Positions 35,663 to 45,266 of a DNA stretch of 64,000 nucleotides are shown in pieces. Location of the stretch: NCBI RefSeq assembly GCF_006874625.1, contig NZ_CP030034.1, positions 2,790,001 to 2,854,000 on the forward strand, written 5' to 3'. This DNA comes from Bdellovibrio sp. NC01 (GTDB lineage Bacteria > Bdellovibrionota > Bdellovibrionia > Bdellovibrionales > Bdellovibrionaceae). Both the position numbers and the translations under genes were made by a program. Below the pieces are notes generated by a model, which did not search any database, was not told the origin of the DNA, and saw only the letters and a list, made by a program, of their open reading frames with translations. Within the stretch, counting starts at the first letter, position 1; every line of letters starts with the position of its first letter.

Positions 35663-36469
35663 TTAGTCGCCTGTTGAACCACGCATCTGCGCTTGTTGGA
35701 AGCGGTTTTGTTCTTCCATGACCAGATTCGTAAGTTCCTTCTTCAAATCATTGAAGGCTTCATCTGTTGGATTGCGTGGGCGCGGAATATTCACGATGAT
35801 ATCTTTTTTTACCGTGCCCGGACGATACGTCATCACCACAATACGATCCGCCAAATAAATGGCTTCTTCCATACTGTGTGTAACGAACACCACCGTCTTT
35901 TTCGTTTCATTCCAGATTTTGACTAACTCGTCCTGCAAAGATCTGCGTGTCAATGCATCCAAAGCTCCGAAGGGCTCATCCATCAACATGATCGGTGGAT
36001 CTAAAGCCAACACACGGGCAATCGCTACACGCTGTCTCATCCCGCCGGAAAGATCTTTAGGGAAACGTGAACGGAACTCTGTCAGTTTCAATTTTCCAAG
36101 CAGTTCAGTAAGCTTTGCTTCGATCTTTTTTGGATCTTCTTTACGAAGTTTCAAGCCGAAAACGATATTTTCCTCAACGGTCATCCACGGGAACAACGCA
36201 TATTCTTGGAAAACCATGCCGCGATCTGGGCCTGGTTCAAAAACTGTTTTACCATGCACACGAATGTCGCCGTCTGTTGGTAATGAAAAACCCGCGATTG
36301 CGTTTAGCAACGTACTTTTGCCGCAACCCGAAGGTCCTAGCAAACACACGAATTGGCCCGGTTGAATTGTAAAGTCGATATCACGAAGAGCGATGACATC
36401 TTGTTGCTCTGCTGTTTTAAAAACTTTATGAACGTGATTGATTTCGATTTCTGCTGTTGAATTTGCCAT
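35663..36469 (-). CDS. ABC transporter ATP-binding protein, SsuB/TauB type
   Basis: A 268-residue ATPase of the nitrate/sulfonate/taurine uptake group. It has Walker A GPSGCGKSTL, the signature LSGGMRQRVAIARVLALDPP, Walker B LMDEPFGALD and the H-loop FVTHSMEEA. Its ATG overlaps the permease stop (TAATG). It powers the importer encoded by this three-gene operon, whose order is binding protein, permease, ATPase. Confidence 0.94.
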   Translation of the reverse strand: MANSTAEIEINHVHKVFKTAEQQDVIALRDIDFTIQPGQFVCLLGPSGCGKSTLLNAIAGFSLPTDGDIRVHGKTVFEPGPDRGMVFQEYALFPWMTVEENIVFGLKLRKEDPKKIEAKLTELLGKLKLTEFRSRFPKDLSGGMRQRVAIARVLALDPPIMLMDEPFGALDALTRRSLQDELVKIWNETKKTVVFVTHSMEEAIYLADRIVVMTYRPGTVKKDIIVNIPRPRNPTDEAFNDLKKELTNLVMEEQNRFQQAQMRGSTGD

Positions 36470-37293
36470 TATTCAAGACCTCGGTGCCAACGTAGCAAAT
36501 GATTATTTAAACGATCTACAACAGTGTCGATAGCTAAACCTAACAAACCGATGCTGAACATCCCTGCGATAATTTTGTCTGACCAGAAGTATTCACGTGC
36601 TTCAAGAATACGGTAACCAAGACCGCTGTTCACCGCGATCATTTCTGCAACGATCATACAAATGAAACCCGTACCGATACCAATACGCACACCACTCAGA
36701 ATATACGGCATTGCTGCTGGAACCATAATTTTCATGAACATCGTCACCGGGCCTGCGCCCATGTTTTGCGCCGCACGAATGTAGATACTATCTACTGAAC
36801 GCACGCCAACGATCGTGTTCATCAAAACCGGGAAGAACGCACCTAAAGCAATCAAAAAGATCGCCGGAGGATTTCCCAAACCGAACCACAAAATTGATAA
36901 CGGAATGTAAGCAATCGGTGGAATCGGACGAAGAACTTGAATCAATGGATTGAAGTAATCGTAACCTTTACGACTTGAACCCATTAACAAACCCAATGGC
37001 AGCGCTAACACGGCACCGATAGCGAAACCAACGATCACGCGGTAAAAACTCGCAATCGTATCTTGGATGAGTTCACCTGAAAACATCCAAGAAATATAAG
37101 AACTTTGAGCGGGGTCATACGGTTGCAAAGGCAGCAGGTAGTGATACCAACGGATCAACACTGCTGAAGGCGACGGAAGAACCTGTGGGTTCGCCCATCC
37201 AATTCGTACTACAAGTTCCCACACAATCACAACGACTGCGGGAACGACCATTCCTTTTAATCTTGCTGACCACACACTGCCTTGCATACTCAC
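36469..37293 (-). CDS. ABC transporter permease, SsuC/TauC type
   Basis: A 274-residue inner-membrane permease with about six membrane helices and the cytoplasmic EAA-type loop (IYIRAAQNMGAGPVTMFMKI). This is the usual BPD_transp_1 fold of the sulfonate/nitrate/taurine group. It starts two bases after the end of the binding-protein gene and overlaps the ATPase gene at its stop. Substrate is not evident. Confidence 0.93.
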   Translation of the reverse strand: MSMQGSVWSARLKGMVVPAVVVIVWELVVRIGWANPQVLPSPSAVLIRWYHYLLPLQPYDPAQSSYISWMFSGELIQDTIASFYRVIVGFAIGAVLALPLGLLMGSSRKGYDYFNPLIQVLRPIPPIAYIPLSILWFGLGNPPAIFLIALGAFFPVLMNTIVGVRSVDSIYIRAAQNMGAGPVTMFMKIMVPAAMPYILSGVRIGIGTGFICMIVAEMIAVNSGLGYRILEAREYFWSDKIIAGMFSIGLLGLAIDTVVDRLNNHLLRWHRGLE

Positions 37294-37294
37294 C

Positions 37295-38266
37295 CTATTT
37301 CACGCCCAAAGATTTTTTCGCGTCAGCAAGCAAATCAAGTTTAACCCAGTCCGCTGCTTTCGGCGGATTCTGCATACGACCCACGCCATATTTTTGCATG
37401 AAGTCTGTCGTGATTTGAATATGTTCAACTGTTAGATCGTAAGTGTACGGAGAATTTCCGATAGCATCTTTGAAATCTTGTGCCGTGATTTGGCCTTTAA
37501 ACATTTTGTCGATCACGAATTTTTGCGCGACTTCGGGTTTTTCGATGAAAGTTTTCGTCGCTTCAACGAAACACTTCATGAAACGCTCTGCAACCGGGCG
37601 ACGCTCTTTGTACATCTTTTCTGTCATCACAAGAGTACGGATGGGTTCACCCATTGGAGTGTCATAGGGTTTCATCAGCTCAACGCCGTAGTTTTTATTA
37701 ATTGCTTGCGATGCTTGCGGTTCTGATTGCGCCATACCGTCGATGCTTTTTTGCATCAACGCTTGATTCAAATCCGCGAATGCCATGTAAACGATGCGCA
37801 CATCTTTACCTGGTTGATCAGACCATGTTAGGCCCGCTTTGCTAAGTTCCGCCAAAAGCAAAAGCTCTTGAGCGCCACCACGAGCAACACCCACTTTTTT
37901 GCCTTTAAAGTCTTTCATTGATTTGATACCCGCATCGCCACGAACAACGATACGTGCACCACCTTCTGCAAAACCTGCAACAGCGTATATTGGAACGCCC
38001 GAAGCACGACCTGCAATCGCCGCATCGGCAGCACTTGCAGACACATCAATTTCGCCGGCGATAATTGCTGGCATGATGTCCAAGCCTTTAGCAAACACAC
38101 GCTCTTGAACTTTCAAGCCGTATTTACCGCAGATTTCTTGCATGTAGGAAACTGCACCGTAGTGCGCGAATTTTAAGTTACCAACGCGCACAAGATCTTC
38201 TGCGCGAGCTTGCATCGAGAATGTCAGAGCAAGAACAGGTAATGCCCCCAAAACAGTTTTCATCAT
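37295..38266 (-). CDS. ABC transporter substrate-binding protein, SsuA/NMT1 type
   Basis: A 323-residue periplasmic binding protein with a signal peptide (cleavage near MQARA-ED) and an NMT1-like domain: VGNLKFAHYGAVSYMQEICG then an IDVSASAADAAIAGRASGVP region, as in sulfonate, taurine and aromatic-acid binders. GGAGG lies six bases before the ATG at 38266. The gene is preceded by a 20-base palindrome and lies between its permease and hutU. Uptake of a histidine-pathway compound is possible through this neighbour, but the family suggests small organic acids or sulfonates. Confidence 0.88.
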   Translation of the reverse strand: MMKTVLGALPVLALTFSMQARAEDLVRVGNLKFAHYGAVSYMQEICGKYGLKVQERVFAKGLDIMPAIIAGEIDVSASAADAAIAGRASGVPIYAVAGFAEGGARIVVRGDAGIKSMKDFKGKKVGVARGGAQELLLLAELSKAGLTWSDQPGKDVRIVYMAFADLNQALMQKSIDGMAQSEPQASQAINKNYGVELMKPYDTPMGEPIRTLVMTEKMYKERRPVAERFMKCFVEATKTFIEKPEVAQKFVIDKMFKGQITAQDFKDAIGNSPYTYDLTVEHIQITTDFMQKYGVGRMQNPPKAADWVKLDLLADAKKSLGVK

Positions 38267-38279
38267 GACGTACCTCCAA

Positions 38280-38299
38280 ATTGTACAAACGTATACAAT
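38280..38299 (-). promoter_or_regulatory. Operator-like palindrome upstream of the ABC importer operon
   Basis: ATTGTACAAACGTATACAAT is an imperfect 20-base palindrome (arms ATTGTA-yA and TR-TACAAT), 14 bases before the binding-protein start codon. Its form is like GntR/HutC-type operators. No regulator gene is adjacent. Confidence 0.5.
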
Positions 38300-38429
38300 T
38301 ATGGTCTGACGAACAGCACAGGAAAGCAACCCTCAAAACCAAACTATGTGTCTTATAAGTTTCTTGGGAATACTAAGCTTTCTGCTCTGAAACAAATTTG
38401 TCCGCAAGCTAACGAATAGACAAAATAAA

Positions 38430-38470
38430 AAAGCCGATTTCCCTCTGAAAATGAGAAAAATCGGCTTTAT
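38430..38470. terminator. Bidirectional terminator after hutU
   Basis: AAGCCGATTT and AAATCGGCTT form a 10-bp stem with a 17-base loop and A/T runs on both sides. On the reverse strand it ends the hutU transcript. Confidence 0.75.
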
Positions 38471-38516
38471 GCTTTACTTACTAAAGTTAATTACTTCAAC
38501 AGTGTCGAACCGTGAA

Positions 38517-40163
38517 TTAGAGCCACAAGCTCTTCACACCACGCTCTACGGCGATGTCATGAGCAAGTTCATAACCTGCATCAAGATGTCTAAACACACC
38601 CATTGCTGGATCTGCCGTTAACACACGCTCAAGACGTTTCGCTGCTTTCTCTGTACCGTCAGCAACGATCACTTGGCCTGCGTGTTGGCTGTAACCCATA
38701 CCTACGCCACCACCGTGATGCAAGCTCACCCATGTGGCACCGCAAGCTGTATTTACAAGGGCATTCAACAACGCCCAATCGCTGACTGCATCGGAACCGT
38801 CTTTCATCGCTTCTGTTTCGCGATTTGGTGACGCCACAGAACCACAATCCAAATGGTCGCGACCAATCACGATCGGTGCTTTCACTTTACCTTCAGCAAC
38901 AAGTTTGTTGAACATCAAGCCTGCTTTTGCGCGCTCGCCGTATTCCAACCAGCAAATACGTGCTGGCAAACCTTGGAACGCGATACGCTCTTCCGCCATA
39001 TCCAACCAACGAAGAAGATCTTTTTTGTGAGGGAATAATTCTCTCATCGCATCGTCAGTTACTTTGATGTCATTGGGATCGCCAGACAATGCAACCCAAC
39101 GGAATGGGCCCGAGCCTTTGCAGAACAATGGACGGATGAATGCCGGTACGAAACCTGGGTAATCAAAAGCATTTGTTACGCCCGCTTCCAAAGCACGTGC
39201 ACGCAAGTTGTTACCGTAATCGAAAGTCACAGCACCGCGATCTTTCATCGCAAGCATACCGCGAACGTGTTTTGCCATCGAAGCATAGGCTGCTTCCAAA
39301 TATGCTTTTTGATCTTTTTCGCGGAATGGTTTTGCAGATTCAACTGTGTAACCTTCAGGGATGTAACCAACCAACGGATCATGTGCAGAAGTTTGGTCTG
39401 TCAAAAGATCCGGAATGAAATTCTTCTCAAGCAACTGGTGAATCACTGTTGCCATGTTACCAAGAAGCGCGATTGATTTCGCCTCGCCTGCTGCTGTGTA
39501 TTTTTTGATTCTTGCAATAGCATCGTCGATGTCGTTGGCAACTTCATCGATGTATTTTGTTTCAAGACGTTTTTGAATACGAGTTGGATCGATTTCAACC
39601 GCAAGCACACAGGCACCTGCGAACACACCTGCCAGAGGTTGCGCTCCACCCATGCCGCCCAAGCCTGCTGTCAAGATCGTGCGACCTTTCAAGCTGCCGT
39701 TGAAATACTGGCGACCCGCTTCAACAAAAGACTCGTATGTGCCTTGAATGATACCTTGAGTTCCGATGTAGATCCATGAACCCGCCGTCATCTGGCCGTA
39801 CATCATCAAACCTTTTTTATCGAGCTCGTTGAAGTGTTCCCATGTCGCCCACTTCGGTACTAAGTTTGAATTCGCCAAAAGAACACGTGGCGCATCTTCG
39901 TGAGTTTTCAAGATACCGATTGGTTTTCCTGATTGCACAAGAAGTGTTTCATCGTTTTCAAGATTTTTAAGAGCCTCCAAAATTTTATCGAAGCTTTCCC
40001 AGTTGCGCGCGGCTTTACCGATACCACCGTACACAACAAGATCTTCAGGGCGCTCTGCCACCATCGGGTCCAAGTTATTTTGAATCATGCGATATGCAGC
40101 TTCTTGCAACCAGCCTTTACATACCATTTTATTGCCCGTAGGTGCTCTCACTACTCTAGACAT
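38517..40163 (-). CDS. hutU: Urocanate hydratase (urocanase)
   Basis: HutU hydrates urocanate to imidazolonepropionate with NAD+ as an electrophilic cofactor. The 548-residue protein has family length and motifs: the N-terminal [17 protein letters not shown], the NAD-binding [11 protein letters not shown] stretch, and the conserved Cys in [12 protein letters not shown] near residue 415. A CAGGAGG site precedes the ATG. It is alone in its operon here, with an importer gene set downstream on the same strand and hutH 5 kb away. Confidence 0.97.
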   Translation of the reverse strand: MSRVVRAPTGNKMVCKGWLQEAAYRMIQNNLDPMVAERPEDLVVYGGIGKAARNWESFDKILEALKNLENDETLLVQSGKPIGILKTHEDAPRVLLANSNLVPKWATWEHFNELDKKGLMMYGQMTAGSWIYIGTQGIIQGTYESFVEAGRQYFNGSLKGRTILTAGLGGMGGAQPLAGVFAGACVLAVEIDPTRIQKRLETKYIDEVANDIDDAIARIKKYTAAGEAKSIALLGNMATVIHQLLEKNFIPDLLTDQTSAHDPLVGYIPEGYTVESAKPFREKDQKAYLEAAYASMAKHVRGMLAMKDRGAVTFDYGNNLRARALEAGVTNAFDYPGFVPAFIRPLFCKGSGPFRWVALSGDPNDIKVTDDAMRELFPHKKDLLRWLDMAEERIAFQGLPARICWLEYGERAKAGLMFNKLVAEGKVKAPIVIGRDHLDCGSVASPNRETEAMKDGSDAVSDWALLNALVNTACGATWVSLHHGGGVGMGYSQHAGQVIVADGTEKAAKRLERVLTADPAMGVFRHLDAGYELAHDIAVERGVKSLWL

Positions 40164-40382
40164 GTGTGTCGTCCTCCTGAATTAAATGAATCATCAAATT
40201 CCTATCAAAGAGACACTCATAAGACAACGAGTTGCGCTGCGGCAACAAACTTGATCTACGTCGAAACACCCTGGGAAGAGCTTTTCTCAAGCTGAGATAT
40301 GTCCACCATGTCGTCTCAGGAGTGGAACATTATTCACTTCATGTTTAATCAAAGCCCCTAAATTCCAGCGTTTTTCGCTCCG

Positions 40383-43300
40383 ATGAGACCTATAAGCACT
40401 ATGGAACGTCGAGGAATTCTGCACTTATTCTTGCACCTGACTATACTCATGCCATTTCTGGCAGGGTGTTCTATATCCACAAATATCGAAAGTGCGCTTC
40501 TGCCTTCGGAATCGAAATTTTACGGTGTTGACGGCACGCTGAACTCAGTTCCCACAGTGAAGGTCGGCGACTCGACATCAAACTTTACGGTTACAGGTGT
40601 GTGCCATCCTGATGGCAGTCAAATCGAAATTCGTAGCGAAGATGGACAAACAGTCTTGGGCTCCGCGGTCTGTGGCAGCAGCCAGTTCACGGCAAATCTC
40701 GATTTGCAATCCTCTACACAGGGTCCTCACAATCTTAAGATCACCACGACGGACACCACAGGTGCGAAACAAACCAACACATCCACTCTGTTTGTCGACA
40801 CTATCGCTCCGGCATTATCGCTGTCTCAAGATTTACCCGGAGGTTCGCTGAATGCTACGGCTGTTGCGAGCCTTCCGTTGCAAGGCGCTTGTACAACGGG
40901 TGATCAAGATGTTGAGATCGATGGTGCTGGTCTGCATCTAACAGCCGCTTGCGTGAATGACCATTGGAGCACAACACTTGATGCTACTTCCGTGGCGGAT
41001 GGAGTGTTGCACTTTACCGCAAAACAAGTCGACAGCGTTGGCAACACGACGACCGTTGCTTTAACCGCAATTGAAAAAGACACGCTTCCACCGAACATGA
41101 TTACGTTGCCAACAATGACGGCAACGATCAGTCCTGATCCTTCAATCCGCAACGTTGCGCTGAATATTCCGGCCGATGTTGTGGCATATAAAATTTTGCA
41201 GATCAAAGATGACACCTGTGCCAATCAAAGTGCAGCCCTCGATGCGACGTCGACAGTCAACGCAAGCACGACGCAATTTAATTTAGATCCAAACAGTGGT
41301 GATGGTGTTTATCGCATTTGTGCTTACGGTTGGGATGCCGCGGGCAACCGTCAAACCATTGTCACACAAAGCCCGACTTTGACGATCGATACAGTTCCAC
41401 CTGCTTTGACTTTGACGTCACCAGCAAATAATTCTTCGTGGCAATCTGTTGTAACATTGACGGGAGCCTGTGAGATTGGTCTTGCCATTAATGTCAGCGG
41501 TGATTTCAGTGGCTCCCCACTGTCAGCGTCTTGTTCAAGCGGAAGTTATTCATTGCCCATCGCTCTTGCAGGTGCTGATGGCGCGAAAAATATGACCGTC
41601 AGTCAAACGGATGCAGCGGGAAATTCCTCGAATTCATTTCTGACTTTAAATAAAGACAATATCGTTGCTGCTCCAGCAATTACCGCTGTGACTTCAAGTC
41701 CGACAAAACTTGCAGTAGCGACTTTCACCTCAGCCTCCTGCGGTGACATCAAATACATCTTAGTCAATGAAACAGGCTCTGTCCCTTCAGTATCAGATCC
41801 CGCGTGGCAAACTTGTGCGACGACTGTTGGTGCAATCTCTTACGATCTTTCGACGGCGGGAACGCAGGGTCCTCGCAGCTTGAAGTTTTTTGCGAAAGAT
41901 GCTGCGGGAAATATTTCGACTGCGACGACGCTTTCTATTGTTTACGACACCCTTGTACCCGCGTTGACGATTCTGCCCATTCCAAATCTTCAAGCAAACG
42001 GTTCATATACTTTGCGTTGGTCAATTACTGAACAATATATTTTATCGACGTCTGCGATGCAGCTTGAGTACACAACCAATGGTGGCACAAGCTGGACAAG
42101 TATCGCATCGGTCCCCGTCAGCGAAGACTATCCTGCGACTACAAAATCTTATAGTTACAATTGGACGGTTCCGACCGCGGCCGCAGCCGTGCAAGTGCGA
42201 GTCAGACTGACGGACTTAGCGGGAAATGCCGGCTCAACGACAAGTAATACCTTTGCTATTTTGACTGACATCACAGCGCCAACAATCAGTCTGTTAAAAG
42301 TAGATGGTGTCAGCTCTCCGCGCACAAGTCCTTTCACTTATGGCAAAGTGAATTTGACGGCGAATGACGGTCAAACGGCGGTCACACAGTTTTGTTTAAA
42401 AATCGATTCTGCGGCCCCTGCCTCGAATCACACGTGTTGGATTAACGTCAACGCCCCCGTACCTGGCTTACCTGTGCAAGCGAATTTAACGCTGACGAAT
42501 TATGCGACCTTAATCACGCAAGTGCCTGGCACGGTAACGCTGTATGCTTGGGTGAAAGATATGGCTGGTAATATCTCTGTGAACTCTGGCACCGTGAATG
42601 TGGATTCATTCGTATACACATACACTCCCGATGCGCCGCCAAGTGCGAGTGAGTTTTTAGCGTTTAATCAAAACACAGTTCCTAATCCCGTGTTACCTGC
42701 TCACACGACTGTTGCAACTGGTGGTGCGATTTATTTGAACTGGAAAGCGACTGACAATGGCAGTATCGCGGATGTCACATTATTAAAATCAGAAGATGGA
42801 ATTAATTTTACTCCTGTGGTCACGGGTCTGCAGAACACAACTAACGGTACGGCGTGTACGAAAGTTACGAACGACAGCTCACATGGTTGTTATATTTGGA
42901 ATTCCGATGTGGCGGATGGAATTTATTTTAAACTGCAACTGCAAGTCACAGACAACTTGGGTCAAAGTGCAACGACAGTCAGCTTACCAATGAATGCCAG
43001 CAATTTTGCGGTGATGGCCGGCAATATGGATTCAGGTTACAACGGCAATGGCAAAAAAACCGTGATGCTTCCATACGAGTACAACACGCCAACTCCGGGA
43101 CAATTCGTCGTCAGCAGTGATGGTAAAATTGTCGTTTTAGATTCGATCAATGGCTTAGTTTATTTTGATCCTGAAACGAATAACTCATCATTGCTTTTAA
43201 AGATGGATACCTATGGCACCCCTTCTGGCCATAACGTTGATGTACATCAAGCGCGTGCCGGAAAAATTTATGCGATTGCAATCGACTTCATGGATCGTGT

Positions 43301-45266
43301 GATTGTGCAGGAAGAAAAAGTGATTCGTCGAATTGACTTACGCTCTTCACCGATGACCATTGAAAACATCATTGGTGCCGATTCAAGTTTTGCCTATGGA
43401 ACTGATGATTCCGCCAATGTAGCTGATCCAAGAAATTTGAAATTTAATTTTGGCTTAAATGACAAACTTGATTTCGGTAATAGTTTCGTGCTGCAAGCGT
43501 TACCCAATGGCGACATCTATTTCTCGAGTGAAAAGGAACGCTCCACGCCAACGGCGGGTCGTACAATTCGCATTTATAAAGGATCTTCGCCAACTCCTTA
43601 TATCGCAACGGTGACACCTGGTGGTTCAGGCGCAACGAATATCGATAACACGTTCGACACTTCTTATGATCTTAATGCTTATCCGTACCGCATGACTTTG
43701 GAATTCAATCCGAATACGTCGGCGATTTCGCGTGTGGTGATGTTTTCGCAAAAATCCATTCCCGGCGATACGTGGAGTTATCCAACTTATTTGAACACAG
43801 GAACATTCCAAGGTTTAGGTTCAGGACCGACTATGCCTTCACCGGTGAATACTTCCGATGGCAATCCTCATCGCAGTAATATTTATCGCACGGCCAGTGC
43901 CTTGAACGGCAATACTTATATTCTGTATAACTACGCTAACATGTGGGTTGGTATTCGCCATCTTAAATCCGATGGCACGTGGGAAACGATGCTTGGATCC
44001 GGCGATCGCGGTTTCTGTGCTGACGGCACTGTTGCGACTTCATGTGATACGTCTGTGAATGATGTGTTTGTGAATCGCTTAGGCCAAATTTATTTCCTTG
44101 ATACTGGTCGCATTCGCACGATCTTTAACGGCAAAGTCTACACGATTTACGGGGCCGATCGCACAACAGGCGATGGCGGTCTTGTTGGCGATATGCACAT
44201 GGGTAACGTTTACTACATGGATCACGGCTTAAATAACGGCGTGATCATCAGCGACTTCACGGGTCTTCGTCTGCGTGAAATTCGTCCTGGTCAAAGTCCT
44301 GAAGTGCGCACGATTGCAGGTAACGGTCGCTTGGACGGCGTGAATACAGCAGTCGCTGCGACAGCCACTTCGATTGACACATCTGCATGGGGATCGTCTG
44401 CGCCGATTGCGACCGACCCCGCAACCGGTGACGTCTATTCCACGGTTGGTTATACGATTTCAAAACTCAGTCGCGGTACCGGAATGTGGTCTACGGTCAT
44501 ATCTGCTGGCGGAGCGGCCGCCTCGGATTCGTTTACTCATGGCAATCTGGCATTTACCGATTTCAAATCGGCATGGGGAGTAGGAGTCACACCGTGGGGT
44601 TATCAGCCGACAGCAGCGGGCTTCTTTGGCGGTTATCTTTATACGCATCACTTGTTCTGGGGCGGCACCGAGCATGTGAATTCGACACTTAGAAAAAATA
44701 ATTTAGGTACGACAACGTCGGCATTCTTCGTTGGTTACATCGGATCGGATCAATCAGGCTGTCCAAATCTTTCGCCTGTGGGCAGTTGCGCATTTAGATA
44801 TGCCGGCGTGAATGCGGGCATTCAGCCGACGTCCTATTCGCCGATCGCAAGTGCGATGTTGATACCAGGTCAAACGATCGTACCGAATCCAGATGGTGGC
44901 ACGATGAATTTGGATGATCGCTTGCATGTAGTTTCTGGTGCGACTGCCTATACACTGATGCGCTTGGCACAACCGGCTTTAGCAATTTTAGAAGTGGGCG
45001 GAAATATTTATTACTGCGGTAAGAATGATACGAAACTTTATAAAGTGACAATCCCCGGGGCTTTACAAACCGCAACCGGCTCGTGGCCTTTAACGGCTGG
45101 CGTGAATGGTGTCACCGAAGCTGCGGTCGCATTCCCCCACAGCAGTTATCGTTGCGGAGGAAGTCGCATGTTATTCAAGGCAGCCAGCGGTGGACTGCCT
45201 GATCGCATTGTCTTTATAGGATCACAATATGGTGTGAACGGTTTGATGGTTTACTATCTACCGTAA
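40383..45266 (+). CDS. Large surface lipoprotein with Ig-like repeats and a C-terminal beta-propeller
   Basis: A 1627-residue protein with a lipobox (LPFLAGC-type, Cys29). Residues about 40-860 hold a chain of bacterial Ig-like domains, marked by recurring DTIAP, DTVPP and DITAP linkers and VGDSTSNFTVTG-type strands. The last 750 residues are rich in YxxDG-type and AGNG turns (IAGNGRLDGVNTAV) as in NHL-like beta-propellers. Start may be the ATG at 40383 or one at 40401; neither has a clear ribosome binding site. It is probably an outer-surface adhesion or recognition protein. Its stop is directly next to the hutH stop, with no gap. Confidence 0.78.
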   Translation: MRPISTMERRGILHLFLHLTILMPFLAGCSISTNIESALLPSESKFYGVDGTLNSVPTVKVGDSTSNFTVTGVCHPDGSQIEIRSEDGQTVLGSAVCGSSQFTANLDLQSSTQGPHNLKITTTDTTGAKQTNTSTLFVDTIAPALSLSQDLPGGSLNATAVASLPLQGACTTGDQDVEIDGAGLHLTAACVNDHWSTTLDATSVADGVLHFTAKQVDSVGNTTTVALTAIEKDTLPPNMITLPTMTATISPDPSIRNVALNIPADVVAYKILQIKDDTCANQSAALDATSTVNASTTQFNLDPNSGDGVYRICAYGWDAAGNRQTIVTQSPTLTIDTVPPALTLTSPANNSSWQSVVTLTGACEIGLAINVSGDFSGSPLSASCSSGSYSLPIALAGADGAKNMTVSQTDAAGNSSNSFLTLNKDNIVAAPAITAVTSSPTKLAVATFTSASCGDIKYILVNETGSVPSVSDPAWQTCATTVGAISYDLSTAGTQGPRSLKFFAKDAAGNISTATTLSIVYDTLVPALTILPIPNLQANGSYTLRWSITEQYILSTSAMQLEYTTNGGTSWTSIASVPVSEDYPATTKSYSYNWTVPTAAAAVQVRVRLTDLAGNAGSTTSNTFAILTDITAPTISLLKVDGVSSPRTSPFTYGKVNLTANDGQTAVTQFCLKIDSAAPASNHTCWINVNAPVPGLPVQANLTLTNYATLITQVPGTVTLYAWVKDMAGNISVNSGTVNVDSFVYTYTPDAPPSASEFLAFNQNTVPNPVLPAHTTVATGGAIYLNWKATDNGSIADVTLLKSEDGINFTPVVTGLQNTTNGTACTKVTNDSSHGCYIWNSDVADGIYFKLQLQVTDNLGQSATTVSLPMNASNFAVMAGNMDSGYNGNGKKTVMLPYEYNTPTPGQFVVSSDGKIVVLDSINGLVYFDPETNNSSLLLKMDTYGTPSGHNVDVHQARAGKIYAIAIDFMDRVIVQEEKVIRRIDLRSSPMTIENIIGADSSFAYGTDDSANVADPRNLKFNFGLNDKLDFGNSFVLQALPNGDIYFSSEKERSTPTAGRTIRIYKGSSPTPYIATVTPGGSGATNIDNTFDTSYDLNAYPYRMTLEFNPNTSAISRVVMFSQKSIPGDTWSYPTYLNTGTFQGLGSGPTMPSPVNTSDGNPHRSNIYRTASALNGNTYILYNYANMWVGIRHLKSDGTWETMLGSGDRGFCADGTVATSCDTSVNDVFVNRLGQIYFLDTGRIRTIFNGKVYTIYGADRTTGDGGLVGDMHMGNVYYMDHGLNNGVIISDFTGLRLREIRPGQSPEVRTIAGNGRLDGVNTAVAATATSIDTSAWGSSAPIATDPATGDVYSTVGYTISKLSRGTGMWSTVISAGGAAASDSFTHGNLAFTDFKSAWGVGVTPWGYQPTAAGFFGGYLYTHHLFWGGTEHVNSTLRKNNLGTTTSAFFVGYIGSDQSGCPNLSPVGSCAFRYAGVNAGIQPTSYSPIASAMLIPGQTIVPNPDGGTMNLDDRLHVVSGATAYTLMRLAQPALAILEVGGNIYYCGKNDTKLYKVTIPGALQTATGSWPLTAGVNGVTEAAVAFPHSSYRCGGSRMLFKAASGGLPDRIVFIGSQYGVNGLMVYYLP

